Under the pieces are notes generated by a model. The model made no database searches, was not told the origin of the DNA, and saw nothing but the letters and a program-made list of their open reading frames with translations. Shown piece by piece: positions 32,723 to 44,635 of a DNA stretch of 64,000 nt; positions within the stretch are counted from its first letter, which is position 1, and every line of letters begins with the position of its first letter. Both the position numbers and the translations under genes were made by a program. The stretch is from Bedellia somnulentella (taxonomy: Eukaryota > Arthropoda > Insecta > Lepidoptera > Bedelliidae): contig OY755177.1 in the NCBI GenBank assembly GCA_963576735.1, positions 2,666,001 to 2,730,000 of the forward strand. The letters run 5' to 3'.

Positions 32723-33154
32723 GTTCTACTTAATATAAAGGTCGATTATAATTTAATTTTTCTTAAGGCGTTATCAATATACATTTTTCTTAGACCGACT
32801 TACCCGACGATTATTTTTATTATATACGTATAAGAGCAATAAAAAAGGTAAAAAAAATTAGTATTCTGATAATCAATGTTTCTTTTTTTTCATAACATGG
32901 ATTTCACTTCATAAGACCCAGATCTAGGTGTGCAACGATGTTAATTTTGTGAGATTAAACTTGGTCTTAGAACAAAAAAGCTTTCTTAATTAGTCGGAAA
33001 TAAAGAATAAGATTAGCATGCACTGCACATGTATGGCCATTGCAAATTGTAACCCATTAGTGTCTCTAGTAAGCATTCACATAACAACAATCAACCCATA
33101 GAAAGCTTGAACGAACCTAGCCCAAGTACTAGATAATTGGTAATTTGTTTTCAT
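32723..33154. other. Unassigned spacer
   Basis: AT-rich, no gene or repeat recognised. Confidence 0.5.
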
Positions 33155-33165
33155 TTCACTAATGA

Positions 33166-34137
33166 AATGTAACCGTGTAGTGTCATTTCTACCCGTGGGT
33201 GATCCTAAGAGGCGACTAAGGGTAAAGGGGGCTTTTTAAGTGATTTTTGGGCGATGTGGATGGAGACCCGTTGTGATGTGTGGGTATTAAATTAAAATAA
33301 AACAAGGAATGAATGCATTTACTATCTATAATAAAATATAAAACCCAAAGAGAAATGAAACAAATATGTTTTCAATTAAACCTAATTAATGTTGTCAAGA
33401 CAACGAACAATTAACCAGTAAAAACACACATCGAATAAACCTAGAACAAAATATTCATATCGACGGAATCAAGTTACGTGAGCTTGGAATTTGATAATCG
33501 AACTGCCGACCTCTTATAAAAATTTCTTAACTCAAACTACATGCATAACTATAACTAAACACTAAAACTAAAAATTATGGAAAAACAAAAAGATTACTTT
33601 ATGCTCAGGATACGATCGTCCGCGCTCTCTTAACGTGATCTGCTCGTTCGCCGACTACGCCACTGTGTTTTGATAATATCCGACGAAATTACGCATCATA
33701 TTAGTTTATCTACGTTTATTAATCAAAGTAGAAAGGGCTTGACGCCCTTTTGCTTGTAATTATAACCGGAATTCATGTAATAATATAATTTACTACACCG
33801 ATGCGATGAGGTCATCAAATTCATTTCAACAAAACCGTATTTTCCATAATATTATTATTCACATTAAACACTCAAAAATACTGGACTCAAGCTACGTGTC
33901 TACGTTTTGCTAACCTTTTGCTTGTCATCCGGCCGCTCAAGTACCCCACTACATTTTTATATTATTTTTTAATGATATATTCGAATACCGCATATTACAC
34001 CGTCACCAAAAACATTTATTATAACATAACCATCTTTTCCAAATCAACTTCCAAAAGTGGCTGAGGAATTTATCATTCCAAAGCTCTGGCTACCCCGTTA
34101 AGGGATTTATAGCCGTGAGTATATGTATGTATGTATG
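33166..34137 (+). mobile_element. SINE A split by a solo LTR
   Basis: SINE parts are 33166-33271 and 34004-34137. 11-bp duplication ttcactaatga at 33155-33165 and 34138-34148. Confidence 0.88.
33272..33999. mobile_element. Solo LTR candidate, 728 bp
   Basis: Starts TGTGATGTGTGGG and ends GCATATTACA, with 4-bp duplication ccgt (33268-33271, 34000-34003). Non-coding, with complex middle sequence. TG...CA ends and a 4-bp duplication fit a Ty3-type LTR left after recombination; strand not determined. Confidence 0.65.
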
Positions 34138-34404
34138 TTCACTAATGACCCTAAGTTAAGGTGGTTTGGGCACATAAAAAGGATGGATGAACTTAAAGTG
34201 GCAAAAGAGATATATAGAGCCGATGTGGATTGGCTAGTGTTGTTTGTAGAGGACGGCCGCGTAAGACTTTGCAAAACGTTCTTACGAAGGCGAAAGTCCG
34301 GATGGGAAAAGAATAAAAAAGCCTGTATGAGAAGAACAATGAATGACCATAGATAGTCTCTGCCTACCCCACTGGGGAAAACGGGCGTGAGTATAAATAA
34401 GTAA
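34138..34404 (+). pseudogene. LINE B pol C-terminal end
   Basis: A frame reads LRWFGHIKRMDELKVAKEIY, RADVD, then a degraded proline/arginine-rich part, KKACMRRTMNDHR and a stop. The nucleotides continue gatagtctctgcctacccca and tail gggcgtgagtataaata. This is the best coding view of the LINE B C-terminus in the window. The parent LINE's reverse transcriptase and endonuclease are absent, so the clade is uncertain. Confidence 0.72.
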
Positions 34405-34789
34405 GTAATAAACCTAAATTAACTAATAAGCCAAAATGTAAGGTATTCAAGATAAAGTGCGAAAAAGATGGCAGATTCCTACCTCAGATTATGACGATAA
34501 CTTGACGAGCGTTCTTGTACTTCAAGTTTCAAGTTAAAAAGTCTATAAGGAAACGTAATAAAATCCGGCATCGCCGCCGTAGCAAACTGCAATGCAATGA
34601 TGTACCCGCTCCAATTTGTGGACGAAATTAGGTTACGATATTTCTAGTGGTTGCGCCATTTTAATTTGAAACTTGTTTGCTGTCTCGCTCGTCATTTCTG
34701 TGGTCCAAATCGAATCGGGATTTTGTTGGGTTATTATTTTCAATCGAAGAGACTCTTTTTTGGTGATATTATTTATTGCAGTAAATTGG

Positions 34790-35035
34790 TAAAAGATTTA
34801 TAGAGCTAATGTGGTAGGTAATGTGAGTAGAGGATGACTACGGAGGACACACCCGGAACAAATAGAGAGTGCGCTTAAAAAGGCGTCCGAAATTTGAATA
34901 CTAAAAGAGCGTGTGTGAAAATATTTATGAATTTAAATGGAGCTAGAGAGGTTTGCCGGGATTATACAAAGTTGCAATCAAAAGTCTCTGCCTACATCAA
35001 TGAGAAATAATGCCGTGAGCATGTATGTATGTATT
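34790..35035 (+). mobile_element. LINE B 3' end
   Basis: ttatagagctaatgtgg, cgcttaaaaaggcgtccg, gctagagaggtttgccggga, tctctgcctacatcaatgag, tail ccgtgagcatgtatgtatg. Confidence 0.8.
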
Positions 35036-35491
35036 ATTTATTACCTTCAGTTGCAATATTAAATTTAAAAATGCATCATATTTTTATGGATAATTTGTGT
35101 TTCACTAACTTACATATTACTTAATATTTTTAAAAAACCGATTCACCGTACAATAAAGCAGTTTAAGTAAAATTACATATGAATTGTTTTATGATATACT
35201 TTATCAAAGAGTAATTAATGGAAATATCACAACATGGTAACAAAAGAAATACTTGGTCCTTCTAACATAAACATTATATGAGTTTCAGATTATCTTACGC
35301 TCTATATCTAGTTCCGTGTTAATATTGATCTATATATATTCTTTAATAAAATGTACAACATTTATTTATGGCCCATTACATCCTCTTTTATTTTTGGTTA
35401 CGTTTATAATTTTTACAAATATGTGAATCGGCCACAAGGAAAGCATAATTTAATGTTTTTTGACATGAATTCCTCATGTGGGGATTATCAA
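35036..35491. other. Unassigned spacer
   Basis: AT-rich, no gene or repeat recognised. Confidence 0.5.
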
Positions 35492-36507
35492 TCAATACAT
35501 AGTATAAAACAAAGTCGCTTTCACTGTATGTCCGTATGTATGCTTAGATCTTTAAAACTACGCAACGGATTTTGATGCGGTTTTTTTTAATAGATGGAGT
35601 GATTCTTAAGGAAGGTTTGTATGTATAATAAATGCATAATATAGTAGAGAAACAGTGATAAATTTAAAGGTTTCTAATGTGATGTCGTAAATAAGCACCT
35701 TTTTTTGCGCTTATATTGCAAACGCTGGCTGAACCCTACGAGGTAGACCAAAATAATGTACTACAGTATTGTTCACCTTAAAAAGTTCAACAAAAAAGTC
35801 CGCGATGGTATATGTCTATCTCTTAGGGATAACCCAGCATAACCATTTTTATTCTTTACTAAAAAATGGTTATTTACGAAGTGATTTTAAACAATACAGC
35901 ATTAATCCTTATCCAAATTGTGAATTTGTTATAGATCAATATGCTTTTTACAGCATGTAATTTAAGTGAATATTACCGAAGATATTACAAATTTAAAATG
36001 CAGGGTCGTAGTTGTTTGCGCCGGGCGGCGCGTGCCTATAAATAGCGCGTCGATGGCCGCGCTTCGCCTTACAGCACTTTATGATTTGCAGCGCCTCCTA
36101 AGCTCTGCAATGGAACACGTTTGCTGGTATAATCACTAAAAAAATTCATAACAGAGTGCACAATACTCACCGGATGTGGTACCGGAGAAGATGTACTAAT
36201 TCCCCGAATTCTTCTGATACCATCAGATTTACCGTTCCAATTTAAACGCCTACAATTTCCGGTAAAGATATCTTTTGCAATGACCATGAATAAATCGCAG
36301 GGTCAAACTTTTAACGTTGCAGGATTAGACTTGAGTGTTGAGTGTTTTTTACATGGCCAATTATATGTCGCGCTGTCAAGAGTAACGTCTAAGCAAAACA
36401 TGTTTGTATTGGCTAATGACAAAAAATCTGTGAACGTTGTGTATAAGGACATTCTGTAGTAGGTATATTTTGCATTGCACCCGTGCGAAGCCGGGGCGGG
36501 TCGCTAG
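35492..36507 (+). mobile_element. Helitron-2, internally deleted
   Basis: 5' side at tcaatacatagtataaaaca; 3' side cccgtgcgaagccggggcgg then gtcgCTAG (36504-36507) before a T. A helicase C-terminal remnant lies just inside the 3' end, the expected order. 5' boundary good to about 10 bases. Rep and most of the helicase are deleted. Confidence 0.8.
36085..36459 (+). pseudogene. Helitron helicase C-terminal remnant
   Basis: One frame reads PPKLCNGTRLLV, an in-frame TAA (36130-36132), then ITECTILTGCGTGEDVLIPR, FKRLQFPVKISFAMTMNKSQ, GQTFNVAGLDL, HGQLYVALSRV and ends KDIL at a stop (36457-36459). The CNGTRLLV, MNKSQGQT and HGQLYVALSRV blocks are late helicase motifs of Helitron Pif1-like proteins. 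It corresponds to the same end kept in Helitron-1 at 10244-10622, with clear divergence. Only about 120 residues remain. Confidence 0.88.
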
Positions 36508-36530
36508 TTACTCATAAATAAAAGATCTTA

Positions 36531-36630
36531 TTAAAGGAAAGAAAAATTTCAGTTGGCAGAGCGACGGGGGCGTATACCCGAAGGTCGCGGGTTCAAACCC
36601 CGCCAGTGTCGAAATTTTTCTTTCCTTTAA
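36531..36630. mobile_element. TTAA-ended 100-bp element around a tRNA-like core
   Basis: Perfect 20-base arms TTAAAGGAAAGAAAAATTTC (36531-36550) and its inverse (36611-36630). The 60-base core has a tRNA-like T arm (gcgggttcaaaccccgc; B-box ggttcaaaccc) and a D-arm-like agttggcagagcg, but one D-stem strand is missing and the anticodon loop is irregular. A functional tRNA is unlikely. Confidence 0.6.
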
Positions 36631-38037
36631 GGGCCTCCCTCGAAAAGTTCACTGATTTTGGTAGTTTTCAAACTCAATAAAATCCGCTCAATAAAGCAAT
36701 CACACTCTAAATAAAATATATGTTCAAGTTCAATATCTTATCTTCAAAAATGACGGTTCATATTTTGTTTTTGATAATAATTGACAAAGAAAAAAAATAT
36801 TTGTGGGGACCTTTTTTATCGTAAAATCTGATACTGCAGTCAGAATACTGCATATATGTTATCGATTACCTATCATTTGCGTAGACAACTGAGTAATCTA
36901 TCATTGTAGTGATAATTTTCTAGTCTTTTATCCTAATTATGGAGTTACAAAGCTTTTTTCCTAAATTTCAATTGCGGGTCCCTGCGCGGAGAACGGGTGG
37001 CAGATGGCTGTTAGCCTTCATGCGCAGAGCTTGTGTCGGATTTTTCTGTAATATGGCTGCTTGCCGCTTCCCGCGCTTTTTTGATAATTTATTTTGGTTG
37101 TGCGCAACATAGTCGCTTGTTTCGCCTTTCATTATAAGTTTGTCTCAATCGTAATATTATCGTTAATTTCAACATATTACGTAAGAACGAAATGGTCCAA
37201 CGTGTGATGTGCTATGCGCCATAGGTTAGGGCGTGAGTTCAAATCTTCGGCTCGGTATGTGCTTTTTGTTTATTTCTTTACAGGTAAAATAATTTTGTCT
37301 TTATTTTCGTTCGGTAAAGATGATAAATGCATTATTAAAAATACTGCGAATTGTTCTGTTTTGTGAATACGCTCGTATTACCCTAATGTTCCGTAAATCT
37401 AGCTGAAACAATTATTATCGTTTTGCTTTCAATTTATGTGATATTTTTACATAGGTATCTTTTTTGTAATATTTCTACTTTTTTAAAATGAAATAGAATA
37501 TATTAAATATGTGCATTCAAACCGTTCTTCGAATAAATTATCTTGATTCATTTTATTTTATTAATGTGCTAATAATTCTAGTTTATACTTCAAAAATGTA
37601 TAGCTTTGCGAGTGGATGAGTAGGTTCAAATAAATTCGCAACCACTCAACCGTCTCGTCAAGGTGAATTGATAGAGTAAGCTGATATTTATAAATTTTTA
37701 GACTTTCATTGAACTTTGCATTTTGTAAACAACTGTGAAAAAATAACTCAATCAAATAAGCTTTATACTAATTTATGAAATAATTATTTATATTTTTGCG
37801 TTTACTCATCCCACTATATCGACAAGGAGAAATCTTTGTATAACACGGCTAGTGTTTTTAATTAGATAAAACAGTAAGTTGTTTGCTTTTCTTTTAAAAT
37901 ACCCTTTATTACGTAGTTTAGTATAACCAAAGATTAAAAGTATTTTTTACCTTATAATAACGACGGAAAATTAAATAAAGGAAATAAACATGTGCAGAAA
38001 ATCGAAAATTTCCAATTGAACAAAATACTTTTGAGCA
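36631..38037. other. Unassigned region
   Basis: A segment near 37195-37260 (gtgagttcaaatcttcgg) weakly resembles a tRNA-type B box with upstream gtgatgtgctatgcgcc; too weak to call. Otherwise AT-rich without genes. Confidence 0.4.
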
Positions 38038-38205
38038 ACATACATACATATACTAACGGCTATAAATCCCTAAAAGGGGTAGCCAGAGCTGAGAAATTAA
38101 AAATTCCTCAGCCACTTTTGGAAGTTGAGTGGGAAAAAGATGGTAGAATAAAGGTTGTTGGTGATGGGTGATGGGTCACCAACCGCATCGCCCAAAAATC
38201 CCTTA
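38038..38205 (-). mobile_element. SINE A, 5'-truncated
   Basis: Tail acatacatatactaacggc through cgcatcgcccaaaaatccct. The phrase gtgatgg is locally duplicated. Confidence 0.85.
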
Positions 38206-38329
38206 AAGAGCAAACCTCTAATTAAGTAAATAAACAAATACAAAAGACGCATATTTATAGTCTCCTTCTAACAAGAAACTATAACCAAGTATATATGTAT
38301 GAATTATTATTATGAATTATATATTATTG

Positions 38330-38402
38330 CTGTGTAGTGTCGGCTTGGAATAGCACTACCCCATTTTTTTCCGGTGCCGGTGGGTGTACGTAAGAGGCGA
38401 CT
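38330..38402 (+). mobile_element. SINE A head fragment
   Basis: gctgtgtagtgtcggcttgg to gtaagaggcgact; everything beyond is lost. ccggtg is duplicated within it. Confidence 0.8.
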
Positions 38403-39014
38403 GGTAGTATTAACTAAATGCTTTCTCCTGTTTTATAATTTGTGCCGATTTTTTATTCAAGTGTGATTTTTGGATGTTGCGATAATAGCACGTTACGTTA
38501 TTTCTACTGCAATCCACGATCACTTTTTTGTGCCGGCTAAGAATAACATAATCCCCTTTTACTTGGTGTCACATGAAACCTACTATCACGAGTTTTCTTC
38601 TCGACATTCCCCTCCTATATTCCGAAGGTGTCATAAAAAATAGTTTTGTGAGATTCAAGTTTTTGTTTCAGTTATTTTAATTACAAAATATATTCATCCA
38701 AGCGAGACATCATTATAATATCGATACGAATGTCGCAATTCTACAACGTAGTACGAGACTATTTCCGTAGATGGCGCATGGTATTATGGTTATAATAGTT
38801 ACTAGTGAGGCCACTAGATGGCTTATTTTACGAGTTTGATTAAAGGTGAGGAGACGGCAGGGGGCAAGCCCAAATGCCGTTTCAAGGTTCTTACTTTTTC
38901 GGGGGACGCCCTTAATAACATCTTTCACAAGGAAAGCAGTTTGAAAAAACTGATAATTGTAAGATGCATAACAGTACATGTTAAATGCCATCGTATGATT
39001 AGTTGGAGTAACGC
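38403..39014. other. Unassigned region
   Basis: Contains tagatggcgc (near 38770) and tagatggct (near 38815). Short overlapping frames (38713-39030) show no family resemblance. Confidence 0.4.
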
Positions 39015-39142
39015 CCGATTTCTGAATTGAGTATTCCAGCTGAGAACAACTTAAGTATCGTTCTGTCGCATTAAATTCTTAACAACTGAATGAGAATAAA
39101 CGATAAGTCGTTCTCAGCTTGAATACTCAATTCAGAAATCGG
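39015..39142. mobile_element. Hairpin MITE, 128 bp
   Basis: Arms of about 45 bases starting CCGATTTCTGAATTGAGTAT with few mismatches against the right arm, separated by about 40 bases. Flanks acg on both sides. Confidence 0.75.
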
Positions 39143-40764
39143 ACGTGAGAGTGCCACATCATAATCAACTCCGATTCATATTAAAACTAATTTTGCGAGA
39201 ATACCAATAAATAAGACATTTGTACACGACTAGGTAAAAAAAAAACAAATTAAAAATATACACCAATTTGTATCTCCAACAGCGAAGGTCATCCATACAC
39301 TATTGTACTGACTAACCAAAGAAGTTTCTTTAAGCAACTACATTTGAAAATAATCTTAAGCCATACAAATTTCAAATTGAAAGTTCTAAATGACGCTAAC
39401 CAAGGAAGAATCGTTAGGCGGGGCACTGGCAGAATATTAAGTTCGTAGACGAGATCTCGATTGCGAATGTAAAAGTTCTACCAACAAGTTCTTCAAACAC
39501 AATTTCCTACAACAATGCTTGTGATGCGTAGCTATATTGAGATTAGTATAAGAAAAATGACTATTTTTTGGGCACTGTATTATCGCTTCCAAGGGTAATT
39601 AATATCGTTTATTCCGTAAGGGTTGCTTTTTAGTTGTCCCGTTTTTTATTTAGGTGTGATATGTATCCGGAAGACAAATACTGCTTAAAAACTATAATTT
39701 TACTGTATATTGTCGGCTGAGATATTATGATATGTAGTCAGGATTGTGTGTATGTATATAAATTTAACTACAAAATATATATACATAATACGTATTTTTG
39801 AACCAAATTATTTATTAAATTCCAAAGCACCGAAAATTATGTTCCTTCATCATAAATGAAGAAAAGTAAAAAGCTCTATGTAGCGCCTGAAGCATCATGT
39901 TCTGAAAGACACTCAGATATCATTTTGAATCTAATAAGCTTTTTACGACGCGGTTTTATGCTGCCACGTAAACCGGCTTCCTCTGCCACAAAACATGCCA
40001 CACACTGAATGGTTTCACTTTTACGATTCACATAGAAAATTCAACAGCTTTCTCTGTTTCTTTACGACTTTATTGTATTACAAACACCGTGCAAGGTCGT
40101 GTGAAATGCGCCTTATTCTCTTATCCGAAATGATGGTAATGAGATGCCCACTCCATTATTCTTTTGATAATGAAATGATATGGTTTCTTCCATTTGTTTA
40201 TTCTCTTGACGAGACAATGAAATGTTGTTTTTTAATTAATGCCATTCATTTTTCGTCTCCCTGCGGAACCCTCTTAAGAATAATGAGACGAAATTTTTCG
40301 AAAACAAATTTTAATGTTCCCTTTTGTTTTGTTTCAGGTAAAAGCTCGGCGTTTTTGTGACATTGAATTAAAGTTATGACGTTCCGAAATAAAATAATAT
40401 CCTGCTCAAATTATATGGCGGAGAAGATGGCATGAAGCGTGTAAGCAAAACCTTGCGGCCGGGATGAAATATCCCCGACGTAGCGTCTTACGTTTTAAAT
40501 TAAATATCTACATCGTTTCTTTATTCCAGATTTTTCTCTTTCATTTCTTTGTAGAGAAACGTAATAAAATTATAAACAAACGGTTTACCGTATTTTAATT
40601 TAATTTGTATATTTGAAACGATTACCAAATTAAGAAATGTTTAACACACCTGTGGTTTCTTTGGTAGCATTTGAGAAAGATTTCAAAAGAGTGTTACTAC
40701 ATTAGATACAAGACTTACGAGTATTTTGAATAGTTTTTTTGTTACTCTTCGTGGTGCGATACCG
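39143..40764. other. Unassigned region
   Basis: A 121-residue frame at 39995-40360 has no recognisable motif and no splice or start context to support it. No repeat recognised. Confidence 0.45.
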
Positions 40765-40936
40765 CCCCCTGATTACGTATCTTTAGCGATCGCGATTGTG
40801 TCGCAAGTTGCAATGTTATCGCTATCAAAAATGTCAAATAAAATGTCAAATGGCATACAAATTTATGACATTGACAGAGACAGCCTCGCTAATTTGCGAC
40901 ACAATCGTCAGTCGCAAAAGATACGTAATCAGGGGG
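40765..40936. mobile_element. MITE with about 45-bp TIRs, 172 bp
   Basis: Left arm CCCCCTGATTACGTATCTTT and a following gattgtgtcgcaa block are inverted in the right arm (ttgcgacacaatc ... atacgtaatcaggggg). Frames through it are shadows. Confidence 0.78.
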
Positions 40937-41548
40937 CCGGACGACTTATTTTTCTGGGGCTTATTAATGATTGTTGGTTTGTTGGAGACGTTGCCAGAGA
41001 CCGATTACTATCCATCAACAACAACAAAAAACCCATATATCTGCCAAAACTGGCCGAAGATTTTTTTATTTTGAAGTTCTTGCTTGCCTACATATAGGTA
41101 GATACTTTAAAACTACCTTAGTCTGTAGCCTGAAACAAGAAGAGACCATAACAAAACTCGACAGTAAAACAACTATTTACTTCGTTTACACTATTATTGC
41201 TTTACCGTTTGACAGTGAAACATAAGTGTTCAAGGAAAAAGGAAATAATAGTGAGAGAAAAGAAGATTTATTATGGGCACGCTGCCTTTGCTGGCGTACG
41301 TAGAAATATCGTTCAAACTAAATAAAGTCTGACTGAGGAGGTTTTTTTTAATTCGCGTGTTTGCCGAGAAATCCTTTGAATGAGTAATGTGTTTTTGTTG
41401 TACATGTTTTTTTAAGAAATTCTGTTTAAAGTTTAGAAATAGCTGAAATTATAGTTTTTACTACGAATATATAGTAACGTACGTATAAATGGAGTATATG
41501 AGGCTGACTCACCAACCACTATCCTATAACTAAATAATAAATTAATTA
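40937..41548. other. Unassigned spacer
   Basis: No gene or repeat recognised. Confidence 0.5.
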
Positions 41549-42482
41549 CTAGCTTTTGCCCGCGACTACGTCCGCGTGGACTACATTTTTGCATCCAGTT
41601 TACATCCAAAATACCAAAACACTATCTAACTACACTAACTTCTGTTACTATTATTTACAAACTATGCATTCTGAGGCTTAAACAGAATATTAATTTATGC
41701 GTAAGTAAAGTATAATATATCTATGAGGATATTAGTTTAAAATTGTTAAATAAACAAAAGTTATAAACATATTCTCAAACCTACCAAATGAATACGCAAA
41801 ATTCATACAATATGCTTTCAATTATCTTTATTCATACATATTCGCATAGTTGAATGTGAAAAAGAAGGATTAGTGCATCCTATTATTCTAACCTAACACA
41901 AAAGCAAAAAAAAAATACGCAAAAAGACTTTGACCACCCGGGATTCGAACCTGGGTCTTTCGTACTTAGTGTTTACCAAACGGTATACCGCTACGCCACG
42001 TATACATTTGTGTAAGTCTCAAATTTGTGATATCCTATATATCTAGTAGTCATACTATTGACAAACAATTAAATGGACAATTATTTTGATGAAAATGGAT
42101 GAAACCCTTATTTTTTCCAAAAAGACTAATAATGAAGAGTCCAATAAAGTCGGTCGATGAAAAAATTAATCGTGTAAATATGGGGAACCATATAAATGTT
42201 ATGTTTTTTTATGCTCCTGTGGGAACCCTTGCGAAATCCGGGATAAATTATATCCTATATGTTGGCCAGGTGTATAACCTACATTCATGCCAAATTTGAT
42301 CAAGATCGGTCCGGTAGAATTAACGTGATGAGCGGACATACAGACAGACAGACAGACAGAGATTTTTTTCAATAATAGCAAATTTGGCTTCAGTATCGAA
42401 AATAAAACATATTCCACCGGTTTTTATTTTTTTTTCTTCAATGTACAGTTTTGACCTCGTTACAGTCTTATTATAGTATAGA
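41549..42482 (-). mobile_element. Helitron family C, copy 1
   Basis: Minus-strand 5' end TCTATACTATAATAAGACTG at 42482; 3' end a hairpin-capable gcggacgtagtcgcggg followed by CTAG (41549-41552). Flanks A and T. It carries a tRNA-like segment and a CAGA microsatellite. Non-autonomous. Confidence 0.78.
41932..42006 (-). other. tRNA-like segment inside Helitron C1
   Basis: Minus strand has an A-box-like tggcgtagcggt and a B-box-like ggttcgaatcc about 45 bases apart. The stems are imperfect, so a tRNA pseudogene or SINE head is more likely than a functional tRNA. Confidence 0.55.
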
Positions 42483-42685
42483 TGATTATGAGTAATGATT
42501 CTTCTGTTCAGGTAGCCAATTTACGAAACATTTAAATTATACTCAATCTCATTAAACACAATAATAAAATAAGAGAATACAACAATATCAATTAAAATTA
42601 AGTTCTTTCATTTATTTCCTAATGAACACAGAACCCTTCACCACGCATGGTTCTTTACGGTATTGGCAATTCGTGTTCAAAATAC

Positions 42686-42945
42686 ATACATACATTTACA
42701 TAGTCACCACTATGCATTTCAAGAAAGGGTAGTCAAAGGATCGAAATTATAAAATTCTGAGCCACTTCTGGAAGTGACACACATTCACTAACGCCATTAG
42801 TTCCAATTTGAGTGGGAAGTTGACTGGGGTAAAGATAGTTAATTAATATGGTTTATGAAGGCTCTTCAGCCAGTTCGCCCAACAATCACTTATAAAGCCC
42901 CAAAATCTGAAATTGCCGCTGCAAGCAGTAGGTAAGTGCTATATA
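42686..42945 (-). mobile_element. SINE A, decayed
   Basis: Blocks acatacatacatttacatag, aagggtagtca, gccacttctggaagt, ttcgcccaacaatcactta and agccccaaaatctg keep SINE A order. A 60-base duplication-like insert lies in the middle. Confidence 0.65.
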
Positions 42946-43382
42946 CACAGTTTAATGAAAAAACGGAGTCAATAATTGCAACTTTTTAAACGTCACACAT
43001 CACAAAGGTGTGCTGAGTCTAAATTAAACAAGTTGTGTAAAATTTTACAGTGTCGGAAGTATTTCACATATTTTGGGACAAGCGACTTTATTGCAATGGT
43101 ATAGAGGCTATAATGAACCCTAATCTAAAACACAGTAGGGCTTTTGACAAAGTTTCCTCATAATATCAATATTTGAAGTCTGGAGCGTATGTGGATAAAA
43201 GCCTTTTTGTTTTTCGGCGTAGGTTGCATTAAAAGTTAAGCAATTTAAAATTTTGTTTCTCGGTCATGATAAGAGGTGATAATTATTTTGAGATTGTAAT
43301 TGTGAGTAAAGAGACTCCAGTCTTTTACTTCAGGTGATTCGTCTCAAACTGAATTGAGGTGAAATGGAAGATTATATATCTG
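42946..43382. other. Unassigned spacer
   Basis: No gene or repeat recognised. Confidence 0.5.
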
Positions 43383-43575
43383 TTTAGTGTCGGCTTATAA
43401 TAGCACTACCCGATTTTTTCCGGTGGGTGTATGTAAAATTGGGATTTTTGGGTGATGCTGTTGGAGACCATCATCATCTTTTTCCCACGGAACTTCCAAA
43501 AGTGGCTGAGGAATTTTTAACTCTCTAGGTCTAGCTACCCCTTCAAGGGATTTATAGCCGACAGCATATGTTCGA
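43383..43575 (+). mobile_element. SINE A, internally deleted
   Basis: tttagtgtcggcttataata to ttcaagggatttatagccga; lacks the gaggcgact block and the TATG tail. Confidence 0.8.
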
Positions 43576-44362
43576 TGTTGAAGTAAAAAATACTTAATAG
43601 CAAAATTCAGCGACTATTTTCGAAAAGGATAGGTTTAAAGAAATTGCCTATTTAAATGTTATATTGATTTTAGAAACAAGTTATCATTGAAAGCATTTTC
43701 AGCTATTACTAGTTTTGCAAAATGATGTGATACCACATAAAATCAATAACACTCGCTGTGTATTTCTTGGCACATTTTATATTGCATGCTCATAGAGTTA
43801 ACCATATACCTATATTTAAAAGTACGGCTGTTGAATTTTCGTTATTTTTTTGTAATTACCTAATATACTTTACCATTGATTGTGTGATAATGATAACACA
43901 ATATATTTACAGTTAGACGCAAACATAATATATTCACACACTTAATTTCACATCAATAATATTGTACCGTAGATACATATTCTAGTAAGCTGTATGTAAA
44001 TCATTATTTACTGCTTGATATTCAAATAACCTCGACTTTTCGCAGATAAATGCATGTCTGAAAATTTCGCTTCCGAAATTCCAAGCACAGCTATAAATTG
44101 TCCAATGTGCCCCTTTCATGGCCAAACTAGTTTCCCCCGGGGTGGCCACAACTCGGTTATTTAATGGCCATATTTTTTAATGCCTGTAGCATCGAGGGAG
44201 ATGCTTGAACCTTGTTCGGAAATAAGAGTCTGTAATGTTAGATACAAGTTTTTTTATTGAGTTAACCTTTTTGTTGGCATCTTTTTGATAACTGCGTTGT
44301 ATTGTTTTGTTTATAAAAAGGCTCTAATTTAATTCTGTCTACTACTTAACCCAGGCTTAAAA
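43576..44362. other. Unassigned region with a complex block
   Basis: 44085-44190 (ccaatgtgcccctttcatgg, ccccggggtggccaca) stands out as GC-richer, non-repetitive sequence; a candidate conserved non-coding element. Confidence 0.4.
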
Positions 44363-44526
44363 TTCGTACAAAACGGCGATAGGCCTGCCCCCTATCACGT
44401 GAGTACACTGTCTAAGCAAAACGTGGATACCTTCTCTGGACACTAGATGGCGCTGCCATGTGAGTTCAGAAGTATTGGTACCTCTGCCAACCAACGGCGT
44501 GAACGTTTATGTTATTATGTTTATGT
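44363..44526 (+). mobile_element. SINE K, 3' half
   Basis: ttcgtacaaaacggcgatag through acggcgtgaacgtttatg. The tRNA head is missing. Confidence 0.82.
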
Positions 44527-44635
44527 CACGTAAATTGGACTGAATCTTAACTGACATATCGTTTCAGAAAGATATGAGATTTTCTGTATATGTATTTATC
44601 AAACGCAAGCAACACAGTACTTAGCAACATTTGCT

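Noticed and set aside
36551..36610. Functional tRNA gene
   Set aside because: One strand of the D stem is missing and the anticodon loop lacks the usual T before the anticodon; only T arm and B box are good.
37195..37260. Second tRNA-like sequence
   Set aside because: Only a weak B-box word (gagttcaaatc); the A box and stems are not convincing.
39995..40360. 121-residue open frame
   Set aside because: No domain, poor start context, AT-rich residues typical of chance frames; no splice-linked partner seen.
40726..41225. Three overlapping frames near 40.8-41.2 kb
   Set aside because: They read through the 40765-40936 hairpin MITE and its flank in different frames.
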